Notes: a model not told the origin generated them from the sequence alone. DNA of 64,000 bases from Mycolicibacterium hodleri (GCF_006439015.1 NZ_RCZG01000016.1:1-64000); one strand, 5' to 3'; positions 26,016-34,744 are shown, numbered from the stretch's first letter. Made by a program: numbers and translations.

Positions 26016-26903
26016 ATGAACGGCAGCGCGGTGTTGGACACCTACCGCTATCTGCGCGGGGGCATGGCGGTGATGATCGTATTGCTCGGCGCCGCGGTGC
26101 TCATCGAACGGTCGCATGCCACGTGTTGGCAGACGTCGATCAGCGCCTACTACTTCACGTCGGCGCACAGTGTCTTCGTCGCGGCGCTCTGCGCCATCGG
26201 CGCGATGCTCATCGTCTACAAGGGCAGCAACGACACCGAGGACATCCTGCTGAACCTGGCCGGCATCCTTGCCTTCGTCGTCGCCATGGTGCCGACGTCT
26301 CGCCCCGTACTCTTCTGCGGCAGTACAGATCTGAACATCGGCGGCCAGTCCGCCATCGCCAATGTCTGGGCCGTCGTCATCGCCCTCGTCGTGTCGCGCG
26401 CGGCAGTGTGGTGGATGTATCGGCGGACGGGTACCACGCCGCGCTGTAGCGCTCTGGGCACGGCGGCGGTGTGGGTGCAACGACTGTTGTTGGCGGTCGG
26501 ACTCCTCACGCTCGTGATGGCCCCAGAGTGGTTTCGCCTGAACGCTCACGGCATCGCCGCGGTCGCCATGTTCGGCTCCATCATCCTCACGGTCGTCATC
26601 ACGGCCTTCGTGACGGGCAATCAGGATGTCGGCAAGTGTCCGCACCGCAGGCGCTATCAAATGATCTATCAGTGGATCTCAGCGGCCATGGCGCTGACCC
26701 TGGTCGCAGCGGTGTGCCTGCATCAAACCCTGGACGGGTTCAACTACGCGATCCTCGTCGTCGAAGCGGCCCTGATCCTCGAGTTCGCCGTCTACTGGGT
26801 TGTTCAGACCATCGAACTATGGGGCACGCCCACCCGGGCCAGCCTGATGGCGCAGTGGGATCAGTCACCACGGCGGGCCAGCCGGATGCTGCGCGCGCTC
26901 TAG
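26016..26903 (+). CDS. Multi-pass membrane protein of unknown function
   Basis: A 295-aa protein with seven or eight hydrophobic spans. A conserved-looking external stretch CWQTSISAYYFTSAHSVFVA follows the first span, and SRPVLFCGSTDLNIGGQS lies between spans three and four. A short cysteine-containing loop (GKCPHRRR) is cytosolic. The C-terminal 40 residues are polar and basic. No transporter or enzyme signature is evident. ATG 26016 has no strong ribosome-binding site. It stands alone between the truncated regulator and a convergent small gene. Confidence 0.65.
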   Translation: MNGSAVLDTYRYLRGGMAVMIVLLGAAVLIERSHATCWQTSISAYYFTSAHSVFVAALCAIGAMLIVYKGSNDTEDILLNLAGILAFVVAMVPTSRPVLFCGSTDLNIGGQSAIANVWAVVIALVVSRAAVWWMYRRTGTTPRCSALGTAAVWVQRLLLAVGLLTLVMAPEWFRLNAHGIAAVAMFGSIILTVVITAFVTGNQDVGKCPHRRRYQMIYQWISAAMALTLVAAVCLHQTLDGFNYAILVVEAALILEFAVYWVVQTIELWGTPTRASLMAQWDQSPRRASRMLRAL

Positions 26904-26993
26904 CCGTACTGCCTGGTGCGCCAGGACGCATCGGGCATGGCGGCACTCGCCGCTGAACCCGCTTCTCGCGGACAACGCCGGGCGGCAGATCGC

Positions 26994-27368
26994 TCAGACG
27001 TGGCCGGCGTTGGTCGGCGTCGTGGTGCCGTACGGGTTGGAGATGGTGGTCGATGTCGTTGAGGTGGGCTCGTCGGTGGACGGTTCGGCAGAGGTCGGCC
27101 CGTCGGGGGCCGCCGGAAGCCCACTGTCCTGGCTGGTCTGAACGCTCGGCACGGGGTAGCTCGTCGTGGACGAGGAGGTCGTATAGGCGGATTTCGACGT
27201 GGTGTCCGCGAACGGCGCGGGCGGCGCAAACGGGGGCGCGTGCGACGAGTCCGACGTCGAAAGCACCGCCACCACCAGCAGTACGACCAGGGCCACCGCG
27301 GACGCCCCCGCCGCCCATGTCACACCGGGGTGATCATGCCAGTCCCAAGAGTCGTGCTCATCGTCCAC
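26994..27368 (-). CDS. Single-pass membrane protein with Ser/Thr/Pro-rich exterior
   Basis: A 124-aa protein: a short acidic cytosolic start (MDDEHDSWDWHDHPG), one membrane span (ASAVALVVLLVVAVLSTS) and about 75 residues rich in Ser, Thr, Pro and Gly outside the membrane, a composition that favours O-mannosylation in mycobacteria. There is no known domain. It is the only gene on this strand before the PEP-mutase-like enzyme, 43 bases away, which reads in the same direction. Confidence 0.6.
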   Translation of the reverse strand: MDDEHDSWDWHDHPGVTWAAGASAVALVVLLVVAVLSTSDSSHAPPFAPPAPFADTTSKSAYTTSSSTTSYPVPSVQTSQDSGLPAAPDGPTSAEPSTDEPTSTTSTTISNPYGTTTPTNAGHV

Positions 27369-27411
27369 GGGCGGGATGGTAGAGCGACCGGTCGAACAGC
27401 AGTTGAACGCG

Positions 27412-28170
27412 TCAGCGCCAGCGGGCCAGCAGCGTCTCCGCGTGACCGGCCAACACCCGCTGGAAGAATGGGCCGAAGCTGATCCGACCGACCCCGAGCG
27501 GACCGAACGTTGCGGGATCGTCGGTGTCCGGTATCGCGATCGCGTTGACCGGCAATGGGAGTTCGGACGTCAACCGACGCATGGTGTCCGGATCGTGCCG
27601 CCCCACGGGATAGAGGCTGTCCGCGCCGGCCTCCGCGGCGAGCCTCAGCCGGGCGATCGCACGGTCGACACGATCCGCTTCATCACCGTCGGCGCGCACG
27701 AACAGGTCGGTGCGGGCGTTGATCACCACGTGCACACCTGCCGCGTCGGACGCCTTTCGGAGCTCACCGACCAGTGCGGCGTGTTCCTCGGGTGTGCGCA
27801 ATCGCTTTCCCTCCTTGTGCACGGTGTCCTCGACGTTGAGGCCCACCGCACCCGCCTCGAGTAAGCCATCGATCAGTCGCTGGGGCGCCTCGCCGTACCC
27901 CGACTCGACGTCGACCGAGATCGGCACGTCGACAGCGCCGGTGATCTGGGCGACCCGCGCCGTCAGGTCGGCGAAGGACATGCCCTCGCCGTCCTCCTTG
28001 CCCACCGAATCGGCCACCGGATGACTGCCGATCGTCAGGGCGGCAAACCCCGCGTCGACCGCGAGCTTGGCCGACCAGGCATCCCACACCGTCGGCAGAA
28101 TCACCGGGTCACCCGGTACGTGCAACGCCTTCAGCGCCGTCGCGCGCTCCTGCAAGATCTCTTTGGACAT
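27412..28170 (-). CDS. Isocitrate lyase/PEP mutase-family protein
   Basis: A 252-aa TIM-barrel protein of the PEP mutase/isocitrate lyase superfamily. The metal-binding DVESGYG motif, the GLNVEDTVHKEGKRL loop and INARTDLFVR strand are as in carboxyvinyl-carboxyphosphonate mutase-like proteins. The lyase KKCGH motif is absent, so it is not isocitrate lyase. It probably forms or breaks a C-C or C-P bond in a small 2-oxo acid; many mycobacterial members have no assigned reaction. It is divergent from the sdh1 operon. Confidence 0.88.
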   Translation of the reverse strand: MSKEILQERATALKALHVPGDPVILPTVWDAWSAKLAVDAGFAALTIGSHPVADSVGKEDGEGMSFADLTARVAQITGAVDVPISVDVESGYGEAPQRLIDGLLEAGAVGLNVEDTVHKEGKRLRTPEEHAALVGELRKASDAAGVHVVINARTDLFVRADGDEADRVDRAIARLRLAAEAGADSLYPVGRHDPDTMRRLTSELPLPVNAIAIPDTDDPATFGPLGVGRISFGPFFQRVLAGHAETLLARWR

Positions 28171-28285
28171 GTGCCCACCCTTCGCTCCTCGACGTGACCC
28201 TCATCACGTTCAACCCGGTCTGTGACTAGCATTAATTGTCGTACCGTGATCCCTGACACCCTTCAGCCCAAGGAGGTCAACTCCG

Positions 28286-28591
28286 TTGTCCACTACCACT
28301 GAACTCGACCAGCTACACGAGCTGATCGGGGGCCTGCGCCGCTGCGTTTCGTCACTAGCCTCACGCTACGGCGACAGCACGGCAATGCGTCGCATAGTCA
28401 ACGACGCAGAACGCATCCAAAACGACATCGACCGGCTCGACATCGATGCCGAGGAGTTGAATCTCGCCCGTGGAGTAAGTCACCATCACCACAACGTCGA
28501 GAAGATCGGCATTCCCGACACGCAGTACGCCAGCGACTTCTGGCAGGACGTCGACGACGACGGCCCGATGAGTCCTTCTCCATTCGATTGA
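28286..28591 (+). CDS. Conserved small protein leading the sdh1 operon (Rv0250c type)
   Basis: A 101-aa protein from TTG 28286, which lies ten bases after AAGGAGG. The pattern ELDQLHELIGGLRRCVSSL, then RRIVNDAERIQNDIDRLDID and the C-terminal IPDTQYASDFWQDVDDDG is that of the small protein always found before succinate dehydrogenase 1 in mycobacteria. The first 60 residues form a helical hairpin. A HHHH run at about residue 66 is unusual. It is likely an assembly or accessory factor of the dehydrogenase, an inference from gene order only. Confidence 0.85.
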   Translation: MSTTTELDQLHELIGGLRRCVSSLASRYGDSTAMRRIVNDAERIQNDIDRLDIDAEELNLARGVSHHHHNVEKIGIPDTQYASDFWQDVDDDGPMSPSPFD

Positions 28592-28620
28592 CAGCTAACC
28601 GCATACACAACGAAGTGAGG
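28586..28620 (+). repeat. Intergenic repeat before sdhC
   Basis: GATTGACAGCTAACC...CACAACGAAGTGAGG resembles the stretch before sdhA at 29461-29495 (GATTGACTAGCACC...CACCACGAAGTGAGG). Each ends in the GTGAGG ribosome-binding site. A shorter form, TGACTAGCATTAATTG, lies in the operon promoter region at 28222-28237. Confidence 0.6.
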
Positions 28621-28628
28621 CAAAGCCC

Positions 28629-29456
28629 TTGAGCGCACCCACCGCCGACCGCCCCGGCACAGGTGTCTTCTCGCCGACGCGAGCTCAGATCAAACAGCGC
28701 ACACTACGCACCGACGCCTGGTGGAAGTCGCCGTTGATCACCGACCTGGGCTTCGCTGCGTTCGTGATCTATGCGACGGTGCGGGCGTTCCAACGGGACC
28801 ACTTCTTCGTCCCGGCGTATCACTACCTGACGCCGTTCTACTCGCCGTGCCTGAGCAAGGCGTGCGGCGAAGCCAGCGACTTCTGGCCGCAGCTCCTGCC
28901 CACCACGGGACCGCTCTCGTTGATCCCCTATGCGTTCTTGTCGCTGCCGTTCCTGCTGCTGTTCCGGCTGACCTGCTACTACTACCGTGGCGCCTACTAC
29001 CGCTCGGTGTGGCAGTCCCCAACCGCCTGCGCAGTGGCGGAGCCCCACGCGAAGTACACCGGCGAGACCAAGTTCCCGCTGATCATCCAGAACACGCACC
29101 GGTACTTCTTCTACATCGCCGGGATCATCTCGCTGATCAACACCTACGACGCGATCAATGCGTTCCACTCACCGACCGGGTTCGGCTTCGGTCTGGGCAA
29201 CGTCGTTCTCATCGTGAACGTCGTGATGCTCTGGGTCTACACGCTGTCCTGCCACTCGTGCCGGCACGTCGTCGGCGGACGGCTCAAGCACTTCTCCAAG
29301 CACCCCGTGCGGTACTGGCTGTGGGGCCAGGTGAGCAAGCTGAACACCCGCCACAAGCTGTACGCATGGATCACTCTCGGCACCCTGATGCTGACCGACT
29401 TCTACGTCATGTTGGTCGCCAGCGGCACCATCTCCGACCTGAGATTCATCGGCTGA
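28629..29456 (+). CDS. sdhC: Succinate dehydrogenase 1 membrane-anchor subunit
   Basis: A 275-aa membrane protein with five predicted spans, equivalent to Rv0249c. Notable segments are YHYLTPFYSPCLSKACGE, LTCYYYRGAYYRSVWQ and the C-terminal LSCHSCRHVVGG, with several His candidates for haem ligation. It anchors SdhA/SdhB on the inner face of the cytoplasmic membrane and passes electrons to menaquinone. TTG 28629 is supported by GTGAGG in the repeated leader upstream. Sdh1 has this single anchor instead of separate SdhC and SdhD. Confidence 0.9.
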   Translation: MSAPTADRPGTGVFSPTRAQIKQRTLRTDAWWKSPLITDLGFAAFVIYATVRAFQRDHFFVPAYHYLTPFYSPCLSKACGEASDFWPQLLPTTGPLSLIPYAFLSLPFLLLFRLTCYYYRGAYYRSVWQSPTACAVAEPHAKYTGETKFPLIIQNTHRYFFYIAGIISLINTYDAINAFHSPTGFGFGLGNVVLIVNVVMLWVYTLSCHSCRHVVGGRLKHFSKHPVRYWLWGQVSKLNTRHKLYAWITLGTLMLTDFYVMLVASGTISDLRFIG

Positions 29457-29460
29457 TTTC

Positions 29461-29495
29461 GATTGACTAGCACCAATATTCACCACGAAGTGAGG
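29461..29495 (+). repeat. Intergenic repeat before sdhA
   Basis: Second copy of the leader described at 28586-28620, about 70 percent identical, again finishing in the ribosome-binding site. Its TGACTAGCACCAAT also matches the operon promoter segment at 28222-28237. Confidence 0.6.
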
Positions 29496-29505
29496 GCACT
29501 GATTC

Positions 29506-31422
29506 ATGGCTGAACTCGAGCGGCACGAATACGACGTGGTCGTGATCGGCGCCGGCGGGGCAGGACTGCGCGCGGTGATCGAGGCCCGCGAACGTGGCCT
29601 GCGCGTCGCGGTGGTGACGAAGTCCCTGTTCGGCAAGGCGCACACGGTGATGGCCGAGGGCGGCTGCGCCGCCGCGATGCGCAACGTCAACACCAAGGAC
29701 TCCTGGCAGGTGCACTTCGGTGACACCATGCGTGGCGGCAAGTTCCTCAACAACTGGCGGATGGCCGAACTGCACGCACAGGAAGCCCCGGACCGGGTGT
29801 GGGAGCTGGAAACCTACGGGGCGCTCTTCGACCGCACCAAGGACGGCAAGATCAGCCAGCGCAACTTCGGCGGGCACACCTACCCGCGGCTGGCCCATGT
29901 CGGCGACCGCACCGGCTTGGAGATCATCCGCACGCTGCAGCAGAAGATCGTGTCGCTGCAGCAGGAGGACTTCGCCGAACTCGGCGATTACGAGGCGCGG
30001 ATCAGGGTCTTCCACGAATGCTCGATCACGGACCTGATCAAGGATGGCGATCGCATCGCGGGCGCGTTCGGATACTGGCGCGAAACCGGCAACTTCATCC
30101 TGTTCGACGCTCCCGCCGTGGTGCTCGCGACCGGTGGCATCGGCAAGTCGTTCAAGGTGTCGTCCAACTCCTGGGAGTACACCGGCGACGGGCATGCCCT
30201 GGCACTGCGGGCCGGCTCGAAACTGATCAACATGGAGTTCATCCAGTTCCACCCGACCGGGATGGTGTGGCCGCTGTCGGTCAAGGGCATCCTCGTCACC
30301 GAGGGCGTGCGCGGCGACGGCGGGGTGCTCAAGAACTCCGAGGGCAAGCGGTTCATGTTCAACTACATCCCCCCGGTATTCAAGGGCCAGTACGCCGAGA
30401 CCGAGGAAGAAGCCGACCAGTGGCTCAAGGACAACGACTCCGCCCGTCGCACACCTGACCTGCTGCCCCGCGACGAGGTCGCCAGAGCCATCGTCGCCGA
30501 GGTCAAGGCGGGTCGCGGCACCCCGCACGGCGGGGTCTACCTCGACATTGCCTCGCGCATGCCGGCCGAGGAGATCAAGCGTCGGCTGCCCTCGATGTAC
30601 CACCAGTTCATCGAGCTGGCCGAGGTCGACATCACCAAGGACGAGATGGAGGTCGGCCCGACCTGTCACTACGTGATGGGCGGGATCGAGGTCGATCCCG
30701 ATACCGGCGGCGCCGCGACTCCCGGACTCTTCGCGGCCGGTGAATGCTCCGGTGGCATGCACGGCTCCAACCGACTCGGTGGCAACTCGCTGTCCGATCT
30801 GCTGGTGTTCGGCAGGCGCGCCGGACTTGGGGCGTCGGACTACGTGCGGGCGCTGCCCGACCGACCCAAGCCGCCACAGGACGCCATCGACGAAGCCACC
30901 AAGATGGCGTTGGCACCCTACGAAGCGCACGAAAGCCCCGAGAACCCGTACACCCTGCACGCCGAACTCCAACAGTCGATGAACGACCTCGTCGGCATCA
31001 TCCGCAAGGAAGAGGAGATCCACGAGGCGCTCGCCAAGCTCGACGAGCTCAGGGGTCGGCTGCAGAACGTCGCCGTCGAGGGCGGACGGGTCTACAACCC
31101 GGGCTGGCACCTGGCGATCGACATGCGCAACATGCTGCTGGTCAGCGAGTGCGTGGCGAAGGCCGCACTGGAGCGCACCGAGAGTCGCGGCGGCCACACC
31201 CGCGACGACCATCCGTCGATGGACGCCACCTGGCGCAACAAGCTACTGGTATGCCAGACCACCGAGGTGGCTACCAGCGAGGCGATGGTTCCCCGCGTCA
31301 CCGTCATCCCCGAGGAACAGGTCCCGATGCGACCGGATCTGCTCGAGGTCTTCGAGCTCTCCGAACTCGAGAAGTACTACACCGACTCCGAATTGACCGG
31401 GCATCCGGAACGGAAGGGCTGA
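29506..31422 (+). CDS. sdhA: Succinate dehydrogenase 1 flavoprotein subunit
   Basis: A 638-aa flavoprotein (Rv0248c type). The FAD site is VVIGAGGAGLRAVIEARERG; the His that binds FAD covalently lies in KAHTVMAEGGCAAAM; the substrate site shows FHPTGMVWP, RLGGNSLSDLLVFGR and RGGHTRDDHP. It oxidises succinate to fumarate with SdhB and the membrane anchor, linking the citric acid cycle to the menaquinone pool. Its stop overlaps nothing; sdhB starts two bases later. Confidence 0.97.
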   Translation: MAELERHEYDVVVIGAGGAGLRAVIEARERGLRVAVVTKSLFGKAHTVMAEGGCAAAMRNVNTKDSWQVHFGDTMRGGKFLNNWRMAELHAQEAPDRVWELETYGALFDRTKDGKISQRNFGGHTYPRLAHVGDRTGLEIIRTLQQKIVSLQQEDFAELGDYEARIRVFHECSITDLIKDGDRIAGAFGYWRETGNFILFDAPAVVLATGGIGKSFKVSSNSWEYTGDGHALALRAGSKLINMEFIQFHPTGMVWPLSVKGILVTEGVRGDGGVLKNSEGKRFMFNYIPPVFKGQYAETEEEADQWLKDNDSARRTPDLLPRDEVARAIVAEVKAGRGTPHGGVYLDIASRMPAEEIKRRLPSMYHQFIELAEVDITKDEMEVGPTCHYVMGGIEVDPDTGGAATPGLFAAGECSGGMHGSNRLGGNSLSDLLVFGRRAGLGASDYVRALPDRPKPPQDAIDEATKMALAPYEAHESPENPYTLHAELQQSMNDLVGIIRKEEEIHEALAKLDELRGRLQNVAVEGGRVYNPGWHLAIDMRNMLLVSECVAKAALERTESRGGHTRDDHPSMDATWRNKLLVCQTTEVATSEAMVPRVTVIPEEQVPMRPDLLEVFELSELEKYYTDSELTGHPERKG

Positions 31423-31424
31423 TC

Positions 31425-32174
31425 ATGGCTGCATACGACGCGAGCATGCGGGTCTGGCGCGGCGACGGGGACGGCGGTGAACTGAAGGACTACACCGTCG
31501 AGGTCAACGACGGCGAGGTGGTGCTAGACATCATCCACCGACTGCAGGCCACCCAGGCCAACGACCTCGCGGTGCGGTGGAACTGCAAGGCGGGCAAGTG
31601 CGGGTCGTGTTCGGCCGAGGTCAATGGGCGACCGCGGCTGATGTGCATGACGCGGATGTCGACGTTCGGCGAGGACGAGACCGTCACGGTGACCCCCCTG
31701 CGGACCTTCCCCGTGATGCGCGACCTGGTGACCGACGTGTCCTTCAACTACGAAAAGGCCCGCCAGATCCCGTCGTTCACCCCGCCGAAGGATCTTCAGC
31801 CCGGCGAGTACCGGATGCAGCAGGAAGACGTGAATCGGAGCCAAGAGTTCCGCAAGTGCATCGAATGCTTCCTGTGCCAGAACGTCTGCCACGTGGTGCG
31901 TGACCACGAAGAGAACAAGGAGAACTTCGCCGGGCCGCGCTACCACATGCGGATCGCCGAACTGGACATGCATCCGCTGGATACCGTGGACCGCAAGGAC
32001 ATGGCCCAAGAGGACTTCGGGTTGGGCATGTGCAACATCACCAAGTGCTGCACCGAGGTCTGCCCGGAGCACATCAAGATCACCGACAACGCCCTGATCC
32101 CGATGAAGGAGCGCGTCGCCGATCGCAAGTACGACCCGATCGTGTGGCTGGGAAACAAACTCTTCAAGCGCTAG
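31425..32174 (+). CDS. sdhB: Succinate dehydrogenase 1 iron-sulfur subunit
   Basis: A 249-aa protein with the three expected clusters: [2Fe-2S] ligands in WNCKAGKCGSCSAEV plus a later Cys in RLMCMT, and two C-terminal ferredoxin motifs, CIECFLCQNVC and CNITKCCTEVCPEH. It transfers electrons from FAD of SdhA to the membrane anchor. ATG 31425 follows AAGGGCTGATC and comes two bases after the sdhA stop. Confidence 0.97.
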   Translation: MAAYDASMRVWRGDGDGGELKDYTVEVNDGEVVLDIIHRLQATQANDLAVRWNCKAGKCGSCSAEVNGRPRLMCMTRMSTFGEDETVTVTPLRTFPVMRDLVTDVSFNYEKARQIPSFTPPKDLQPGEYRMQQEDVNRSQEFRKCIECFLCQNVCHVVRDHEENKENFAGPRYHMRIAELDMHPLDTVDRKDMAQEDFGLGMCNITKCCTEVCPEHIKITDNALIPMKERVADRKYDPIVWLGNKLFKR

Positions 32175-32219
32175 CGGCGTAGGCTCGTGGCAGCCAATCG
32201 ATGAGGAAGGGCTGCCGCT

Positions 32220-32381
32220 ATGAGTGCTGGAGAAACCAAGAGTGTCAACGACATTCGCACCGCCATCCGCGAGCTGACCGCGCGTGCCGAGCTGGCCCGA
32301 AAAGACGGCAGGCGTGAGGACGCCGCAGAACTCGACCGTCGGATCCAGGGCTACCGCGAGGAGCTCGGCGCACGACCGTGA
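32220..32381 (+). CDS. Small helical protein after sdhB
   Basis: A 53-aa protein from ATG 32220, with GAGGAAGG about nine bases upstream. The sequence is a charged helix with heptad-like spacing (SVNDIRTAIRELTARAELAR, then EDAAELDRRIQGYREEL), probably a coiled coil. It lies 45 bases after sdhB in the same direction, so it may belong to the operon. Function unknown. Confidence 0.7.
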   Translation: MSAGETKSVNDIRTAIRELTARAELARKDGRREDAAELDRRIQGYREELGARP

Positions 32382-32461
32382 CGTCCCTTGCCGCGAGATC
32401 AGCTTGCCGTAGGCCCCTGTTCCGACACGTGCGACTCGCGGTCTAGAGCTGCCCTAGCGCA

Positions 32462-32956
32462 TTACCCGCCGAGGCGGCGAAACGCGCTGCGATGAAAAAC
32501 GATGGGCGCTTGAAATTCCGGGTCGTCGTGGACGGTGATGTCGTGTACCCGCAGCACGACGATCGTGTGGTCGCCGGCCAGGATCTCTTGCTCGATGGCG
32601 CTCTCCAGCCACACGCTGGTGCCGTGGATGAACAGTGCGCCGCGTTCGGAGGTCGCGGTCTCCATCCCCACGAAGCGGTCGCCTGTCTTGGCGGCCAGGG
32701 TCTTGGCGGCGGCATCGTGGGCCTCGCCGAGCACGCTGATCCCGAGGAACGGCAGATCCTTCAGCTTGGGCCACGTCGTCGACGTGTTCTGCACGCAGAA
32801 CGACACCAGCGGCGGATCGAGCGACACCGGAACGAAGGTGCTCGCCGCAAGGCCCACTCGAACCCCATCCACTTCAGCAGCGATCGCGATCACGCCAGAT
32901 GGAAAGTGCCCGTAGGCCTCGCGAAGGGACGTCGGATTCAAGTTGATGCCGGTCAT
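32462..32956 (-). CDS. Flavin reductase-like protein (Rv0245 type)
   Basis: A 164-aa FMN-binding split-barrel protein. Typical segments are LREAYGHFPSGVIAIAAEVD, GLAASTFVPVSLDPPLVSFC and FLGISVLGEAH. Such proteins reduce flavins with NAD(P)H for a partner monooxygenase or act as F420/FMN oxidoreductases. ATG 32956 follows TGGAG; the longer frame to 33121 is not supported. In M. tuberculosis the counterpart lies between sdh1 and fadE5, as here. Confidence 0.9.
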   Translation of the reverse strand: MTGINLNPTSLREAYGHFPSGVIAIAAEVDGVRVGLAASTFVPVSLDPPLVSFCVQNTSTTWPKLKDLPFLGISVLGEAHDAAAKTLAAKTGDRFVGMETATSERGALFIHGTSVWLESAIEQEILAGDHTIVVLRVHDITVHDDPEFQAPIVFHRSAFRRLGG

Positions 32957-33281
32957 AGCAACTCCATCTTCACACGATTTGGTGCGCGGCGGCCACGTCT
33001 GAGTCCGCCCATCGGGCTTGGCCGCCGTGTGCCGCCAGGTCGGTGGGCGGGGCCGCACCGGCGCCGGTTTTAGATCTCGTTGAGTGCAAGCTGCCGAGAG
33101 CCGAGCCGACGGAGACGGCAACGTCTGGCCCCGACAGGCTGGCGCGACCGTGCAGCATGGAGAGTATGGACGGCCGGGGTTGAAGCGTCACCGGCGTCAC
33201 ATCACATCCGGATCAACTCGTCGCGCCCATCCACCCGAGTCCGTTATCAGGGCGCGGCACTTGAGAACACGGACATCGCGC
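32957..33281. other. Intergenic, no supported gene
   Basis: About 325 bases before the carrier-domain remnant. No start with a ribosome-binding site and no recognisable motif on either strand; possibly eroded sequence from the same lost polyketide synthase. Confidence 0.4.
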
Positions 33282-33456
33282 CGTTGACCCGCTGCTCCGG
33301 CGCGAGGTGCAGAACCTCCTCCGGCTCGCGTCGCCGCCTGCGGCGATTCCCTGATGGCGATCGAAGTTCGCAACCGGCTGCACAGTCAGTTCGTTGGCGC
33401 GTTCACGATCAATGCGACCACGGTGTTCGACTATCCGACCATCGGAGGTCTCCTAG
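33282..33456 (+). pseudogene. Polyketide-synthase acyl-carrier domain remnant
   Basis: The segment reads LLRREVQNLLRLASP in one frame and then, after an offset of one or two bases, GDSLMAIEVRNRL followed by TTVFDYPTIGGLL. This is the end of a type I polyketide synthase carrier domain, where the Ser of DSL normally carries phosphopantetheine. The rest of the synthase is missing and the remnant runs into the 3' end of a convergent dehydrogenase gene. Confidence 0.7.
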
Positions 33457-34553
33457 GCCCAACGCGTCGCTTCAACCGACGCCGGCAGAGGTGTGTGCAG
33501 CGGCACGTCGAGGCCGTCGTAGATGCCTGCCTTCTGGGTAGCCAGCCATTCAATGGCTCCCAGCAGCCGGTTCGCGGCCGTGGTGTTGCCGCCGTCGGCC
33601 CGCGTTCCACCGGGGACGTCGGCGCGGCTGACAATGGTCAACTGGGGATCTCCGTCGACGACGACGCGGTGATCGCCGACGCCTCCCAAATGGGCATCGT
33701 CGGGCTGGGGCCAGTGTGGGGCGCACGCCGGGTCGATGCGGGTGATGTGGTCGATGACGATGCGCTGCTTGCCTGCACACCAGCCGATGATCTTCAGCCA
33801 AAAGGCGCCCTGACTGCCCTTCTCGAAGTGACCCATGACGTTCTCCACCGACTCCTCTAGCGGCAGACGTTCGACGACCTCGGTGATCTCGTCGATCTCG
33901 AGGCCCAACCCCCGACCGATCAACCGGATGTTGCCGCCCCACACCATCGTTGGCACCGACGGCAGTAGCATCATCGGAACCTTGTCCATCGAGCCCCCAA
34001 AACCGCAGCTGACCCGAACCGCATAGGGCTGGTCGTAGGTCGAATAGTCGAAGATCTCCTGGCAAGAGATCGTCTTGATGCCGGTACACAGACCGGCGGC
34101 CATCACGGCGAGCGCGTCATTGGCCCAGCCCGGGTCCACCCCACTGACCAACAGGGTGGAGCCGCCGTGCTCGGCAGCGGCGGTCAGGCGGTCGACCCAT
34201 TCCCGCGGCGCCGACCGCGGGTCGTAGAGGGAGTAGAGCGACGGCGTGACGACGTGAGCGCCCGCGCGCAGGCACCGCTCGATGTCGTTCACGGCCTCCT
34301 CGGGCCGGATGTCGCCCGACGCCATGTAGGCCACCGCGTCGCAGTCCGCCAGTGCTGCGTCGGCGTCCGTCGTGGTCAAAACGCCGGTGTCGGCGTCGAG
34401 CCCGGCGAACGTCGCAGCGTCGCAACCCGCCTTGGCGGTCGACGACGTGATCACCCCGGCCAGTTCAAGCCCGGGAAATGCGACGGTGGACCGGATCGCC
34501 GTAGACCCCATGTTGCCGGTTCCCCATACCACCACGCGCCTCATTCGCCCCAC
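33453..34553 (-). CDS. Dihydrodipicolinate-reductase-like NAD(P) dehydrogenase
   Basis: A 366-aa protein with an N-terminal Rossmann motif VVVWGTGNMGSTAIRST and the AVAYMASGDIRPEEAVND segment seen in mycobacterial DapB-like or amine-dehydrogenase-like proteins. The middle region has SGVDPGWANDALAV and FDYSTYDQPYAVRVSCGFGG. Homologues are common in mycobacterial lipid and steroid regions but their substrates are unknown. It starts at or near ATG 34553 (a second ATG is three codons on) and is divergent from fadE5. Confidence 0.82.
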   Translation of the reverse strand: MGRMRRVVVWGTGNMGSTAIRSTVAFPGLELAGVITSSTAKAGCDAATFAGLDADTGVLTTTDADAALADCDAVAYMASGDIRPEEAVNDIERCLRAGAHVVTPSLYSLYDPRSAPREWVDRLTAAAEHGGSTLLVSGVDPGWANDALAVMAAGLCTGIKTISCQEIFDYSTYDQPYAVRVSCGFGGSMDKVPMMLLPSVPTMVWGGNIRLIGRGLGLEIDEITEVVERLPLEESVENVMGHFEKGSQGAFWLKIIGWCAGKQRIVIDHITRIDPACAPHWPQPDDAHLGGVGDHRVVVDGDPQLTIVSRADVPGGTRADGGNTTAANRLLGAIEWLATQKAGIYDGLDVPLHTPLPASVEATRWA

Positions 34554-34691
34554 CCTAACGGCATGCTGGAGCGTCTCGTGGCAGACATCACACTTGGTGG
34601 AATGCCCAGCTCAGGGGCGATCTTTCGCCTCCTGCAACTTCCCAATCAACCGTCGGGTTGGTTAGCCGCCATAAATTTGCCCAAGACTACT

Positions 34692-34744
34692 TTGCGATCA
34701 AGTTACCAGCCGGTATAGTTACCAGCAGTTACTGGTGGGTAACT
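34692..34744 (+). promoter_or_regulatory. fadE5 promoter with repeated operator half-sites
   Basis: TTGCGA (34692-34697), 16 bases and TATAGT (34714-34719) form a plausible sigma-A promoter. AGTTACCAGC occurs at 34701-34710 and again at 34717-34726, and is followed at 34727-34744 by AGTTAC-TGGTGG-GTAACT, an inverted repeat. These sites overlap the promoter and probably bind a repressor, perhaps of the TetR family. Confidence 0.55.
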
